From: JBCBWG01 sp964579305
Lineage (GTDB): Bacteria > Pseudomonadota > Alphaproteobacteria > Rhizobiales > Hyphomicrobiaceae
DNA length: 14,893 bases
Assembly (NCBI GenBank): GCA_964579305.1
Contig: CAZOGY010000090.1
Location: 1 to 14,893 of the forward strand
Reading direction: 5' to 3'
Shown: positions 1 to 8,527 of the stretch, piece by piece
How positions within the stretch are numbered: position 1 is the first letter of the stretch
How the letters are laid out: every line of letters starts with the position of its first letter
Notes under the pieces: model-generated
The model's input: only the letters and a program-made list of their open reading frames with translations
What the model was told of the DNA's origin: nothing
Databases searched by the model: none
Translations under genes and position numbers: made by a program

Positions 1-240
1 CCGGCCTCACTGCCCCTACCCGCCGGTCCGCTGATCACTCAGCCGCTGACCGCCGCGGCCAGGCCTGAGGCGTCCGCGATTACACCCTGCTCAGAGACGA
101 TAGTCCAGCTTGGCCCTCTAACCCATGCCGCTGCGAGGCCCGGTCACGCAACTTTGTTGTACCCGTCGCGCTCTGCGTCGATCCGATAGCGGCGGATGCT
201 GCGTTCCCGGCCGCGATCGACACGCAAAGGAGCGTCATTC

Positions 241-960
241 ATGCGGTTGCTAATTTCAATTGCCGTCGTCCAGCTCTTAACAGCCGTAAGTGCTGCGACT
301 GCCGAGCCCAGTGCCAATGGCGCCTCGCGCGCTGTTTCGGCTATCAAAAGCGATATCGTTCGCCTTGCCAGGACATTCGAAGGTCAGGGCGATCCCAATT
401 TTACGAGGCAACGAAAACTCGATGCCCTCGTGAAAGAGCTCTTAGTTGCCGCGCCTCAACCGCCTGTCAAACAGCGCCTGGATCTGCTGACTGGCGCGTG
501 GCGGCAGATCTGGGGGCCCTACGAGTATCGGAATGACAGCCGGGGTGTGGATCCGAAATCTACACCGGCGGAAATCTATCAGGTGGTGTTTGCCGACGGA
601 TATTATTGGAACGTCACGCCACTGAAAGGAGAGAATACGATAGCACTATTACGGGGCGAATATTCGGTTGTTGATGCCGAGGGGGATTTCATCAAGGCGA
701 GGTTTACCCGTTATCCGGGCAACGAGGGCCGCCCGGCCGGTATGCAGCTCTGGGAACTCGCCAAACGCGCCGAGGCGCGCAATTTGCCGAACCCGACAAC
801 CGTTGTGTCCGAATTTATCGTCTACTGGTTTTTCGGCGGTGGGTATCTGCGAGAGGTCTACACGGATCAAACGTTGCGGATCACCTACGGCGGCAGCAAG
901 CTGAACGACCGTTCCGACGAATTCATCTACGTGATGGAACGGGTCGGCAACGAATCTTAA
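241..960 (+). CDS. Secreted PAP/fibrillin-like protein
   Basis: Encodes 239 residues. The start at 241 is preferred over the in-frame ATG at 196 because AAAGGAG (226-232) lies 8 bases upstream and the resulting N-terminus is a clean signal peptide: a hydrophobic stretch at residues 3-18 with an Ala-Thr-Ala cleavage site near residue 21. The mature protein starts with a helical stretch (about 30-70), followed by a Gly-x-Trp-Arg segment (about 85-90) and a beta-rich body ending in a Tyr-x-Asp-x-x-Leu-Arg-Ile strand and a Phe-Ile-Tyr-Val-Met-Glu-Arg-Val strand. This order resembles the PAP/fibrillin (plastid lipid-associated) fold, which is lipocalin-like. The role is unknown; lipid or hydrophobic-ligand binding in the periplasm is only an inference. 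It is monocistronic, converging on the DUF1826 gene across 133 bp. The family call is moderate; the secreted nature is well supported. Confidence 0.72.
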   Translation: MRLLISIAVVQLLTAVSAATAEPSANGASRAVSAIKSDIVRLARTFEGQGDPNFTRQRKLDALVKELLVAAPQPPVKQRLDLLTGAWRQIWGPYEYRNDSRGVDPKSTPAEIYQVVFADGYYWNVTPLKGENTIALLRGEYSVVDAEGDFIKARFTRYPGNEGRPAGMQLWELAKRAEARNLPNPTTVVSEFIVYWFFGGGYLREVYTDQTLRITYGGSKLNDRSDEFIYVMERVGNES

Positions 961-1093
961 GTGCGTGTCTATCGCGTCTCGACGGAATCGCAATGCTCTA
1001 ACGAGCAAGGCTTGGCGGCTCCGAAAGTTGAGAGACAAGCGACAAACAACAAACAACTTCGCAGAAACGCCAACCCAAACATAAGCCGTCGTC

Positions 1094-1710
1094 TCAATCC
1101 ATCACGGGGTCGAAGACGAGCAATAGTCGCGTTTCGCCGGTTCCCTCGATTGGCGGCGATCGATGACGCAGCGCCGACACCGGATCGTTCGGCCAAAGCG
1201 AGCCGCGCAAGACAATGGGCGAACCGGTCGGCGTCGTGCAGATCCGCGCGGGATCGTTTCCGTCTGAGCAAATCCCATATTGCGTGCCGGTGCCGCGATA
1301 GGTGCAAACAAGACGAGCGGTCACGGCGTCCACATGGAACTTCCGACACGCGTTCGTGCGGACGACGTCCAGACGCAGGCGAACAAACGGCGCGGCCATC
1401 AGGCCGGCAAATGCGATGCCCAACGCCGCGATATCATCCTGTAGACGCGAGCGCTCCGGACTATCGGCTAACCCCGACGTGCCACAAACGTGGTCGACAG
1501 CATCACGCAGGCGCTCTGGGCGCACCACGATGCGGGTCTGTGGAAGATGGTCCGGGTCGCTGTGGTCGATCCATTCCTGGAACGCGGGCAGAGGTCTGCG
1601 GCGCCACATGACAGCGCTGCAGTCTGGCTCAGAGATCGCCGACAAACCGTCGAACCCGTCCACGAAACGCACCTGGTCGGCGATCGCATCGGAGGTCTGG
1701 CGCGCAGTGC

Positions 1711-1714
<4 letters not shown>
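1094..1714 (-). CDS. DUF1826 protein, partner of ZigA
   Basis: Encodes 206 residues. The ATG at 1714 overlaps the zigA stop codon (ATGA, 1711-1714), so translation is probably coupled; an in-frame ATG at 1768 lies deep inside zigA and is less likely. The sequence matches my recollection of DUF1826, a family found beside COG0523 GTPases in Zur-controlled loci. No signal peptide or membrane segment is seen, so it should be cytoplasmic. The C-terminal half carries Phe-His-Val-Asp (His127, Asp129), then Arg-His-Arg-Ser-Pro-Pro (His184), then Gly-Glu-Thr-Arg-Leu-Leu-Leu-Val-Phe (Arg196). The His-x-Asp, distal His and Arg order is that of Fe(II)/2-oxoglutarate oxygenases with a double-stranded beta-helix. 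Enzymatic function is unproven. Expression probably follows zigA, induced when zinc is scarce. Confidence 0.85.
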
Positions 1715-2943
<1,229 letters not shown>

Positions 2944-2982
2944 GGGTCTTCCTTGCCAGTTCAATCGCGCGCGCCGTTCGTC

Positions 2983-2999
2983 CGCCCGGTCAACGGGCG
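2983..2999 (-). promoter_or_regulatory. Small hairpin in the zigA leader
   Basis: CGCCCG (2983-2988) and CGGGCG (2994-2999) pair around a 5-base loop. It sits between the Zur-like operator and the zigA ribosome-binding site, so it would be transcribed in the zigA 5' leader. It has no T-run and may be incidental in GC-rich sequence. Confidence 0.3.
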
Positions 3000-3014
3000 A
3001 TCCGAACAATCACG

Positions 3015-3031
3015 ATGTTATGTTATAACAT
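3015..3031. promoter_or_regulatory. Zur-type operator of the zigA operon
   Basis: A perfect inverted repeat with arms ATGTTAT (3015-3021) and ATAACAT (3025-3031) and a 3-base spacer GTT. Zur boxes in Proteobacteria are commonly palindromes built on TGTTAT and ATAACA half sites. The site is 71 bp upstream of zigA, whose family is a known Zur target. A possible -35 element, TTGCCG on the minus strand (3039-3034), abuts it, so a bound repressor would cover the core promoter. Zn-bound Zur would repress and zinc loss would induce. No zur gene is in this window. Confidence 0.82.
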
Positions 3032-3124
3032 TACGGCAAGTGCGCGCGCTCATGCAACCAGCGAGTTGACCGCAGCCAAAGAAGGCCACAGCAAAGTCCC
3101 GCATCGAAGCAAGAGCAGTCTTAA

Positions 3125-3288
3125 AGCATGTCGTGTCCAATCGGATTCACGCCCCAAGGCCGCGAATCGGCCCGGGCCATCGATGTTCGTGTTCGAAACA
3201 TCGACACGAAAACGGCCCGCCTCCGCGGAGTGCCAAAGGCCAGTGAGCGCAACAGAGCGAAAGCGAGGCGCATGTTATCCGACACGCT
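3125..3288 (+). repeat. Structured intergenic repeat, copy 1
   Basis: A 164-bp element found again in the same orientation at 14693-14834, with about 11 substitutions over the aligned part. Its ends are imperfect inverted repeats (AGCATGTCG at the left, CGACACGCT at the right). Internally GGCCG pairs with CGGCC (5-base loop), and TCGATGTT (3180-3187) pairs with AACATCGA (3197-3204). An overlapping pairing of CGTGT (3188-3192) with ACACG (3204-3208) excludes the latter stem. This copy carries 21 extra bases around 3221-3245 compared with copy 2. It resembles REP/MITE-like palindromic elements of alphaproteobacterial intergenic DNA. It supplies most of the DNA between the Zur-like site and the AroE-like gene. 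The rest of 2944-3334 holds only the operator, the leader hairpin and no gene that I can support. Confidence 0.9.
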
Positions 3289-3334
3289 CTACAACCGCGC
3301 CGAGCAACGACACGCCCACCAGAAGGCCATGCAC

Positions 3335-4174
3335 ATGAAGATCTCGGGGACGACCAGACTGATCGCGCACCTTGGCTATCCGACCGCAACGTTCCGCGCG
3401 CCAATGATCTACAACCCATACTTCGCAGCCCACGGGATCGACGCGGTTGTGGTGCCGATGGGCTGCCGCGCGGAGGGCTACGCCGACGTTCTGCGCGTTG
3501 TCACGAGCTTCACGAACTTCCTTGGTGCGTTGGTGACCATGCCCCATAAGATTACGACCGTCGATTTGGCCGATCGCGTTTCAACTGCGGTCAAGATCTG
3601 TGGCGCCTGCAATGCCATCCGTCTGGGCGCCGACGGCAAGATCGAAGCGGACATGTTCGACGGCGAGGGCTTTGTCCGCGGCTTGATGACAAAGGGGCGG
3701 ACCGTTGCGGGCGCCCGAGCATTCGTTGCCGGTTGCGGCGGCGCAGGCTCGGCGATTTCTGCGTCGCTTGCCGCGGCAGGTGTCGCGGTCCTCGCCTTGC
3801 ACGATACCTCGGAGTCGCAGCGTGACCGGCTCGCAGGTCGCCTGTCCGAGCAGTACCCTGAATTGCAGGTGATCACGGCGGCTCGTGAACTTGCCACTTA
3901 CGACATCGTCGTCAACGCAACGCCGCTGGGGATGAAGCGGGATGATCCGCTGCCGCTGCCCGTCGACGAGATAAGCCCCGAGGCAATCGTTGGCGATGTT
4001 GTTTTGTCCCAGGCCATGACACCGTTCCTGCGGGCGGCTGCAGAGCACGGGTGCGCAACGCAGGTTGGCCTCGATATGCTGTTTGAGCAGATCCCGGCCT
4101 ATCTGTCGTTTTTTGGCCTACCGACGACGACCGCAGACGAACTGCGCCGCCTCGTACAATTACCGGATGACTGA
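3335..4174 (+). CDS. Divergent shikimate-dehydrogenase-family oxidoreductase
   Basis: Encodes 279 residues, a usual AroE length. Start 3335 has AGAAGG (3321-3326) 8 bases upstream; the in-frame ATG at 3329 is too close to it, and ATG 3128 lies inside the repeat. The N-terminal substrate domain keeps the catalytic Lys (Lys72 in Thr-Met-Pro-His-Lys), Asn93 and catalytic Asp109. The two serines of the AroE His-Ser-x-Ser-Pro motif, which bind the shikimate carboxylate, are Phe20 and Ala22. Thr before Asp109 is also lost, while Gln252 is kept in Gly-Leu-x-Met-Leu-x-x-Gln. The nucleotide loop is Gly-Cys-Gly-Gly-Ala-Gly (133-138), followed by His-Asp-Thr rather than Asn-Arg-Thr, which hints at NAD rather than NADP. 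It is thus a dehydrogenase with a changed substrate, probably not the housekeeping AroE. It converges on the importer operon, with stop codons separated by 4 bases. Confidence 0.85.
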   Translation: MKISGTTRLIAHLGYPTATFRAPMIYNPYFAAHGIDAVVVPMGCRAEGYADVLRVVTSFTNFLGALVTMPHKITTVDLADRVSTAVKICGACNAIRLGADGKIEADMFDGEGFVRGLMTKGRTVAGARAFVAGCGGAGSAISASLAAAGVAVLALHDTSESQRDRLAGRLSEQYPELQVITAARELATYDIVVNATPLGMKRDDPLPLPVDEISPEAIVGDVVLSQAMTPFLRAAAEHGCATQVGLDMLFEQIPAYLSFFGLPTTTADELRRLVQLPDD

Positions 4175-4178
4175 GCTG

Positions 4179-5204
4179 TCAACGGTGCGATGCCGGCTCG
4201 CGCGTTTCGGCCGCGAAGCAAGCAACACGCCCGCCAAATTGTGATGTCAGAAGTTGCGGGATCGACTGATCGCATGGATCAAACCGCTTGGGACACCTGG
4301 GGTGGAAAGCACAGCCCGGCGGCGGCGCAATCGGACTAGGAATCTCGCCCCCAATGGCCGCTCGTGCGAGGCTTGAAGCTTCGGCGTCGTTATCAAGATG
4401 TGTGAGATCGGGAACGGCGTTCAAAAGCATCTCGGTATAGGGATGTTGCGGGCTTTCGAATATGCGCGCGGTTTCGGCCTCTTCAACGAGCCGGCCCAGA
4501 TACATCACCCCGATCCGGTCGGACATATGGCGCACAACCGCCAGATCGTGGCTGATGATGACGTATGTCAGCCCAAACTGCGCTTGCAGGGACTTCATCA
4601 GATTTATGACTTGAGCTTGCACGGATACGTCCAGCGCCGATGTCGGCTCGTCGCAGACAATGAATTGCGCTTCACTGGCAAGCGCGCGGGCAATGGCGAT
4701 GCGCTGTCGCTGGCCGCCTGAAAACTGGTGGGGATATTTGTGGCCATCGCGCGCATCAAGCCCCACAAGCGTGAGCAGTTCGCCGACACGCGCGCGGACT
4801 GCATTACGTCCTCGCGCCAAGCCAAACGCGTGGATTGGTTCAGCCACGATCGCATCGACCCGCCAACGCGGGTTCAAGCTCGCAAATGGGTCCTGAAACA
4901 CCATTTGAACGCGGCGGCGATGCTGTGACCAGTCTGGCCCGCCAACAACATGACCGTCGAACCGAACAGCGCCGCGTGTTGGCTGATCGAGCCCGACAAG
5001 CAGCCGCGCCAGTGTCGACTTTCCGCAACCCGACTCACCGACAAGGCCGAACGTCTGCCCTTTCGCAACGGAAAACGACACGTCTGACACCGCGCGCAGG
5101 AGTTGCCGTTGTCCGCCCGACAAGGCGCGATTGAGCCATGGCTCGGACACGTCGAATGCCCGGGACACACCCTCAACGCGCAGAAGCTCTTGATCTGCGG
5201 TCAT
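4179..5204 (-). CDS. Peptide-type ABC importer ATPase (OppF/DppF-like)
   Basis: Encodes 341 residues, one of the two cytoplasmic ATPases of an Opp/Dpp-type importer. Seen: Walker A Gly-Glu-Ser-Gly-Cys-Gly-Lys-Ser (56-63), Q-loop Phe-Gln-Asp-Pro (103-106), signature Phe-Ser-Gly-Gly-Gln-Arg-Gln (161-167), Walker B with Asp185-Glu186, switch His219, and the C-terminal oligopeptide-transporter extension with Cys298, Cys304, Cys311 and Cys329. Four cysteines of this kind have been linked to an iron-sulfur cluster in some Opp/Dpp ATPases. The start overlaps the preceding ATPase stop (ATGA, 5201-5204). It is the last gene of the operon. An oddity is a second Leu-Ser-Gly-Gly-Gln-Arg-Gln at residues 28-34, before Walker A, where it cannot serve as the signature. 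The substrate (peptide, nickel chelate or other) cannot be told from sequence. Confidence 0.95.
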   Translation of the reverse strand: MTADQELLRVEGVSRAFDVSEPWLNRALSGGQRQLLRAVSDVSFSVAKGQTFGLVGESGCGKSTLARLLVGLDQPTRGAVRFDGHVVGGPDWSQHRRRVQMVFQDPFASLNPRWRVDAIVAEPIHAFGLARGRNAVRARVGELLTLVGLDARDGHKYPHQFSGGQRQRIAIARALASEAQFIVCDEPTSALDVSVQAQVINLMKSLQAQFGLTYVIISHDLAVVRHMSDRIGVMYLGRLVEEAETARIFESPQHPYTEMLLNAVPDLTHLDNDAEASSLARAAIGGEIPSPIAPPPGCAFHPRCPKRFDPCDQSIPQLLTSQFGGRVACFAAETREPASHR

Positions 5205-6334
5205 GCTGGCCCCGCTTGGCTGCGTGGTGCGTCGGGGACTTCATCTTGCGGACGTGGCCGCCAAAGTTCCGCTTCGTCCCACAGCCAGCAAGCCGCCTGC
5301 GAAGACCCTGCGTCGCTCACGGGGACCAGATCGGGTCGTGCCGCGGCGCAGCGGTCAAAGGCATGCAAGCAACGCGGGTGGAACGCGCAGCCCGCCGGGA
5401 TTTCAGCCAGACGCGGCATCGCCCCAGGTATTTGGGTGAGTTGCGCAACGTCCTGCGCCAGGCTTGGGATCGTGCCCATCAATCCGATCGTATAGGGATG
5501 CGACGGCTGCCGGACGATCGCGCGGACAGGCCCGATCTCGGCAACCCGGCCCGCATAAAGGACGGCCACGCGATCGGCCATGCTCGCGATAACGCCCATA
5601 TCATGGGTGATCAAAATCACCGATGCACCACGCTCCGCGCAGGCCCTCTTGAGGACCGCGATCACTTGTGCCTGCACGGAGACATCCAGTGCCGTTGTCG
5701 GCTCATCCGCGATCACGAGTTCGGGGTCCGCCGCCAGCGCAAGAGCGATCACAACGCGTTGGCGCATGCCGCCAGACAATTGATGCGGATAAGCGCGCAT
5801 GCGGTCCGTTGCGGCCGGCAGCCCCACCTCGCTTAATAGCGCGATGGCCTTGTCGCGGGCTGCGGCAAGGTCAAGCTGAGTGTGGGTTTGAATGGTCTCG
5901 ATGATCTGATCGCCAATCCGGTAGAGCGGGTTGAGCGAAGTCAGAGGGTCTTGAAACACCATGCCGATCCGCGCCCCGCGCAAACGGCGCATGTCGCCCG
6001 GCTCCAGATTATCGATGCGCTGCCCATCAAAGATGATCTCGCCGCCCGAGATCTCGCCCGGGCGCTCAAGCAATCCGATAATGGCCTGCCCGGTGAGCGA
6101 TTTGCCTGCCCCAGACTCGCCAACAAGCCCGAGCACCTCCCCGCGCTGCAAATCAAATGAAACGCGGTCGAGCGCGGTCAACCGCCCGCGGCGCGTGGCA
6201 AACGTCACAGTCAGATCGCGCACGCGCAATATGGGATCGCGCGCGGTCTGATTTTCGCACACCTGGCCTTCGTATGACGCCGGCTGGCGCGCGGAAACAC
6301 TTGGGCTGTCATCAGCGGCGGTAGACTGGACCAT
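5201..6334 (-). CDS. Peptide-type ABC importer ATPase (OppD/DppD-like)
   Basis: Encodes 377 residues, the second ATPase of the importer. Motifs: Walker A Gly-Glu-Ser-Gly-Ala-Gly-Lys-Ser (72-79), Q-loop Phe-Gln-Asp-Pro (127-130), signature Leu-Ser-Gly-Gly-Met-Arg-Gln (186-192), Walker B Asp210-Glu211, switch His244, and a C-terminal oligopeptide-transporter extension with Cys316, Cys322, Cys329 and Cys349. The first 33 residues are polar and precede the usual family start, so the true start could be further in. The ATG at 6334 nevertheless has GAGGTGA just upstream, overlapping the permease stop codon. Only 4 bases separate it from the permease gene, and its stop overlaps the next ATPase start. 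It is expected to pair with the OppF-like subunit as a heterodimer under the two permeases. Confidence 0.95.
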   Translation of the reverse strand: MVQSTAADDSPSVSARQPASYEGQVCENQTARDPILRVRDLTVTFATRRGRLTALDRVSFDLQRGEVLGLVGESGAGKSLTGQAIIGLLERPGEISGGEIIFDGQRIDNLEPGDMRRLRGARIGMVFQDPLTSLNPLYRIGDQIIETIQTHTQLDLAAARDKAIALLSEVGLPAATDRMRAYPHQLSGGMRQRVVIALALAADPELVIADEPTTALDVSVQAQVIAVLKRACAERGASVILITHDMGVIASMADRVAVLYAGRVAEIGPVRAIVRQPSHPYTIGLMGTIPSLAQDVAQLTQIPGAMPRLAEIPAGCAFHPRCLHAFDRCAAARPDLVPVSDAGSSQAACWLWDEAELWRPRPQDEVPDAPRSQAGPA

Positions 6335-6338
6335 GGCG

Positions 6339-7385
6339 TCACCTCAGCCGCGGGTTGAGCGCATCGCGCAGCCAGTCGCCCAAGAGATTAACCGAGAGCG
6401 CGAGGATGAGCAGTGCGAGCGACGGAAACAGCAAGATCCTCCACTCGCCGGAAAACAAAAAGCCCTGCCCAATTCTGATCAATGTGCCCAGCGAGGGCTG
6501 CGTCGGCGGTACACCGACACCAAGGAATGAAAGCGTCGCTTCGGCAATGATTGCCAGAGCAAGCCCGATTGTGGCCAAAACCAAGATCGGGCCAAGCGTG
6601 TTTGGCAGAATATGGGTCAGCAAAATCCGTGGCGTCGAAACCCCAATCAGTCGCGCCGCTTTAACATAGTCTTTTTCGCGCTCAACAAGCACAACGCTAC
6701 GGACTGTTCGCGCATATTGCACCCATTCTGATAAACCAATCGCCAGAATAAGCACCCAGATGGCTGCATCTTCGCGTGCGGTTGGGGGAATGAAACCGCG
6801 CGCAACCCCGAAGATCAAAAGCGCGATCAACAGTGATGGAAACGAAAGCTGGACGTCGGCAACGCGCATGATGACCGCATCGAGCCACCCGCCGCGATAG
6901 CCGGCGATCAGGCCCAGTCCAACACCAAGCAGCATCGCAAAAGCAACCGCTGCGACCCCCACAAATAGAGAAATCCGCGATCCATACAGAATAGCCGAGA
7001 AGATATCGCGGCCCTGATCGTCGGTGCCGAGCCAATAGACATTGCCGCTGAAATCGCTGGCCGTCATCGGCTTGGTGAACCCGTCCATAAGATTGAGCGT
7101 GGCCGGGTTGAACGGGTCGTATGGCGCAATCAAAGGCGCGAAAACGGCGCCGAATGCGATGAGGGCGACAGCCAGCGCGGCGATCATCGCAACTGGAGAC
7201 GTGAAAAAAGCGTGCGCCAAATCGCTGGCCAGGGCTGCGCGCACACGTGCCATGAGGGTATCTGACGCGCGATTGGCCTCGGCGCTGTTATCGTGCCGGG
7301 AATTGTCGGCGTGGCGCGCGGTCGCGCCCGTGCCAGACGCCGGCTTGTCGTTGGCGTCATCGCTTCTGTCACCGATCACGCTCAT
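6339..7385 (-). CDS. Peptide-type ABC importer permease (OppC/DppC-like)
   Basis: Encodes 348 residues of the second membrane subunit. The first membrane segment is at about 64-87. It is followed by the periplasmic Leu-Gly-Thr-Asp-x-x-Gly-Arg-Asp motif (119-127) typical of OppC/DppC, then about five more membrane segments. The coupling EAA-type loop (about 238-260, with Asp-Tyr-Val-Lys-Ala-Ala-Arg) docks on the ATPases. Residues 1-60 form a long, polar, Asp/Ala/Ser/Arg-rich cytoplasmic extension beyond the usual family N-terminus. Its start codon overlaps the upstream permease stop (ATGA, 7382-7385), which supports this start. An internal start would give a more typical length but would break the overlap. 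It lies between the other permease and the OppD-like ATPase. Confidence 0.94.
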   Translation of the reverse strand: MSVIGDRSDDANDKPASGTGATARHADNSRHDNSAEANRASDTLMARVRAALASDLAHAFFTSPVAMIAALAVALIAFGAVFAPLIAPYDPFNPATLNLMDGFTKPMTASDFSGNVYWLGTDDQGRDIFSAILYGSRISLFVGVAAVAFAMLLGVGLGLIAGYRGGWLDAVIMRVADVQLSFPSLLIALLIFGVARGFIPPTAREDAAIWVLILAIGLSEWVQYARTVRSVVLVEREKDYVKAARLIGVSTPRILLTHILPNTLGPILVLATIGLALAIIAEATLSFLGVGVPPTQPSLGTLIRIGQGFLFSGEWRILLFPSLALLILALSVNLLGDWLRDALNPRLR

Positions 7386-8365
7386 GTCGCAGCCCTCCGG
7401 CGGCCATCGCGAATGCGCGGATCAACCATGTAATAGAGAATATCGACGATCAGATTGATTAAAACAAAAACCAGCGAAATGAGAAGAAGATAAGCGGCCA
7501 TAACAGGGACGTCAACAAACTGAATGGCATCGATGAATAGTAAGCCGACGCCTGGCCACTGAAAAACGCTTTCGGTTACAATCGCGAACGCAATAATCGA
7601 GCCGAGCTGGAGGCCCGTGATCGTAATCACCGGAACCAAAGTATTTTTCAGCGCATGGCCAAAATTGATTGCACGATCGCTCAAGCCACGAGCGCGGGCG
7701 AATTTGATATAATCGCTTCGCAGCACCTCAAGCATTTCGGCACGCACAAGGCGCATGATCAGCGTCAGCTGATAGAGCCCAAGCGTGATGGCCGGAAGGA
7801 TCAAGGCTTTCAGGCCGCTGAGCGTCAAGAACCCGGTCGTCCAGCCGCCAAGGTCAACGACATCGCCCCGCCCGAAAGATGGCAACCAACGCAATTCAAC
7901 GGCGAAGACCCAAATCAGAAGAATACCTATCAGAAATGTCGGAAGCGACACACCGATCAGTGACAAGGTCATGATGGTATGGGAGGCAAGGCCGTCGCGG
8001 GCCAACGCCGTATAAACGCCAAGTCCAATTCCAAGCACAATCGCAAAAAGGCCTGACACAAATGCAAGTTCAAGCGTTGCGGGAAGACGTTCTGCAATAA
8101 TTTCCAGAACCGGGCGTCCTTGACGGTAGGAGATACCGAATTCGCCACGCGCCGCGTTGCCCATGAAGCGCGCATACTGAACGAGCACCGGGTCATTGAG
8201 GCCCAGCCGTTCCAGGAGAGCCTCGCGATCGGCCCGCGTCGCCTCCTGGCCAAGCATGTTGTCGACCGGGTCGCCGACGTAGCGAAACATCGTGAACGAC
8301 ACGAGACCAACGATCATCAAGACCGCGACGGACTGGACCACACGCCTCAGGATGTAAGCGATCAT
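7382..8365 (-). CDS. Peptide-type ABC importer permease (OppB/DppB-like)
   Basis: Encodes 327 residues. I chose the ATG at 8365 because family members begin with Met-Ile-x-Tyr-Ile-Leu-Arg-Arg followed directly by the first membrane segment. An in-frame ATG at 8392 would add nine residues. Neither start has a strong ribosome-binding site. About six membrane segments are visible. The EAA-type loop (Arg-Ser-Asp-Tyr-Ile-Lys-Phe-Ala-Arg-Ala-Arg-Gly) is in the expected place, with a Pro-Gly-Val-Gly segment before the last periplasmic loop. It is the first permease of the importer. It follows the binding-protein gene after a gap of about 160 bp that contains a stem-loop, and its stop overlaps the start of the OppC-like gene. 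Confidence 0.94.
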   Translation of the reverse strand: MIAYILRRVVQSVAVLMIVGLVSFTMFRYVGDPVDNMLGQEATRADREALLERLGLNDPVLVQYARFMGNAARGEFGISYRQGRPVLEIIAERLPATLELAFVSGLFAIVLGIGLGVYTALARDGLASHTIMTLSLIGVSLPTFLIGILLIWVFAVELRWLPSFGRGDVVDLGGWTTGFLTLSGLKALILPAITLGLYQLTLIMRLVRAEMLEVLRSDYIKFARARGLSDRAINFGHALKNTLVPVITITGLQLGSIIAFAIVTESVFQWPGVGLLFIDAIQFVDVPVMAAYLLLISLVFVLINLIVDILYYMVDPRIRDGRRRAAT

Positions 8366-8492
8366 AATTGCCAGCCCGGTAGAACGCGGCATGTGGCGGC
8401 GGGATCACGCACGTCGCGCCGCTTGCGCGGGGCGGACATGGACAATTGCCGCCATTCGGCCAATCGCCTCCACCCCCTCCCGTCATGGTCGC

Positions 8493-8517
8493 AGCGGACC
8501 GCAGTGTGCGGCCCGCT
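8493..8517 (-). promoter_or_regulatory. Stem-loop between binding-protein and permease genes
   Basis: Arms AGCGGACCGCA (8493-8503) and TGCGGCCCGCT (8507-8517) pair at 10 of 11 positions around a 3-base loop. It begins 11 bases past the binding-protein stop codon on the minus strand and is not followed by a T-run. Such stem-loops are common after the binding-protein gene in importer operons. They protect the upstream message or partly stop transcription, so the binding protein is made in excess. That role here is inference from position. Confidence 0.7.
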
Positions 8518-8527
8518 TCAATTCGCG

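Noticed and set aside
144..347. Minus-strand 67-residue frame over the first gene's start
   Set aside because: It overlaps the signal peptide and ribosome-binding site of a better-supported gene and has no recognisable features.
994..1007. TGCTC/GAGCA hairpin after the first gene as a terminator
   Set aside because: Only five pairs and no T-run; not enough to call a terminator.
961..1611. 216-residue plus-strand frame antisense to the DUF1826 gene
   Set aside because: It is Arg/Ser/Pro-rich with no family features, and the opposite strand holds a recognisable DUF1826 protein with a coupled start.
3128..3334. N-terminal extension of the AroE-like frame back to ATG 3128
   Set aside because: These 69 codons fall in the intergenic repeat and its short tail, have no family similarity, and a better start with AGAAGG spacing exists at 3335.
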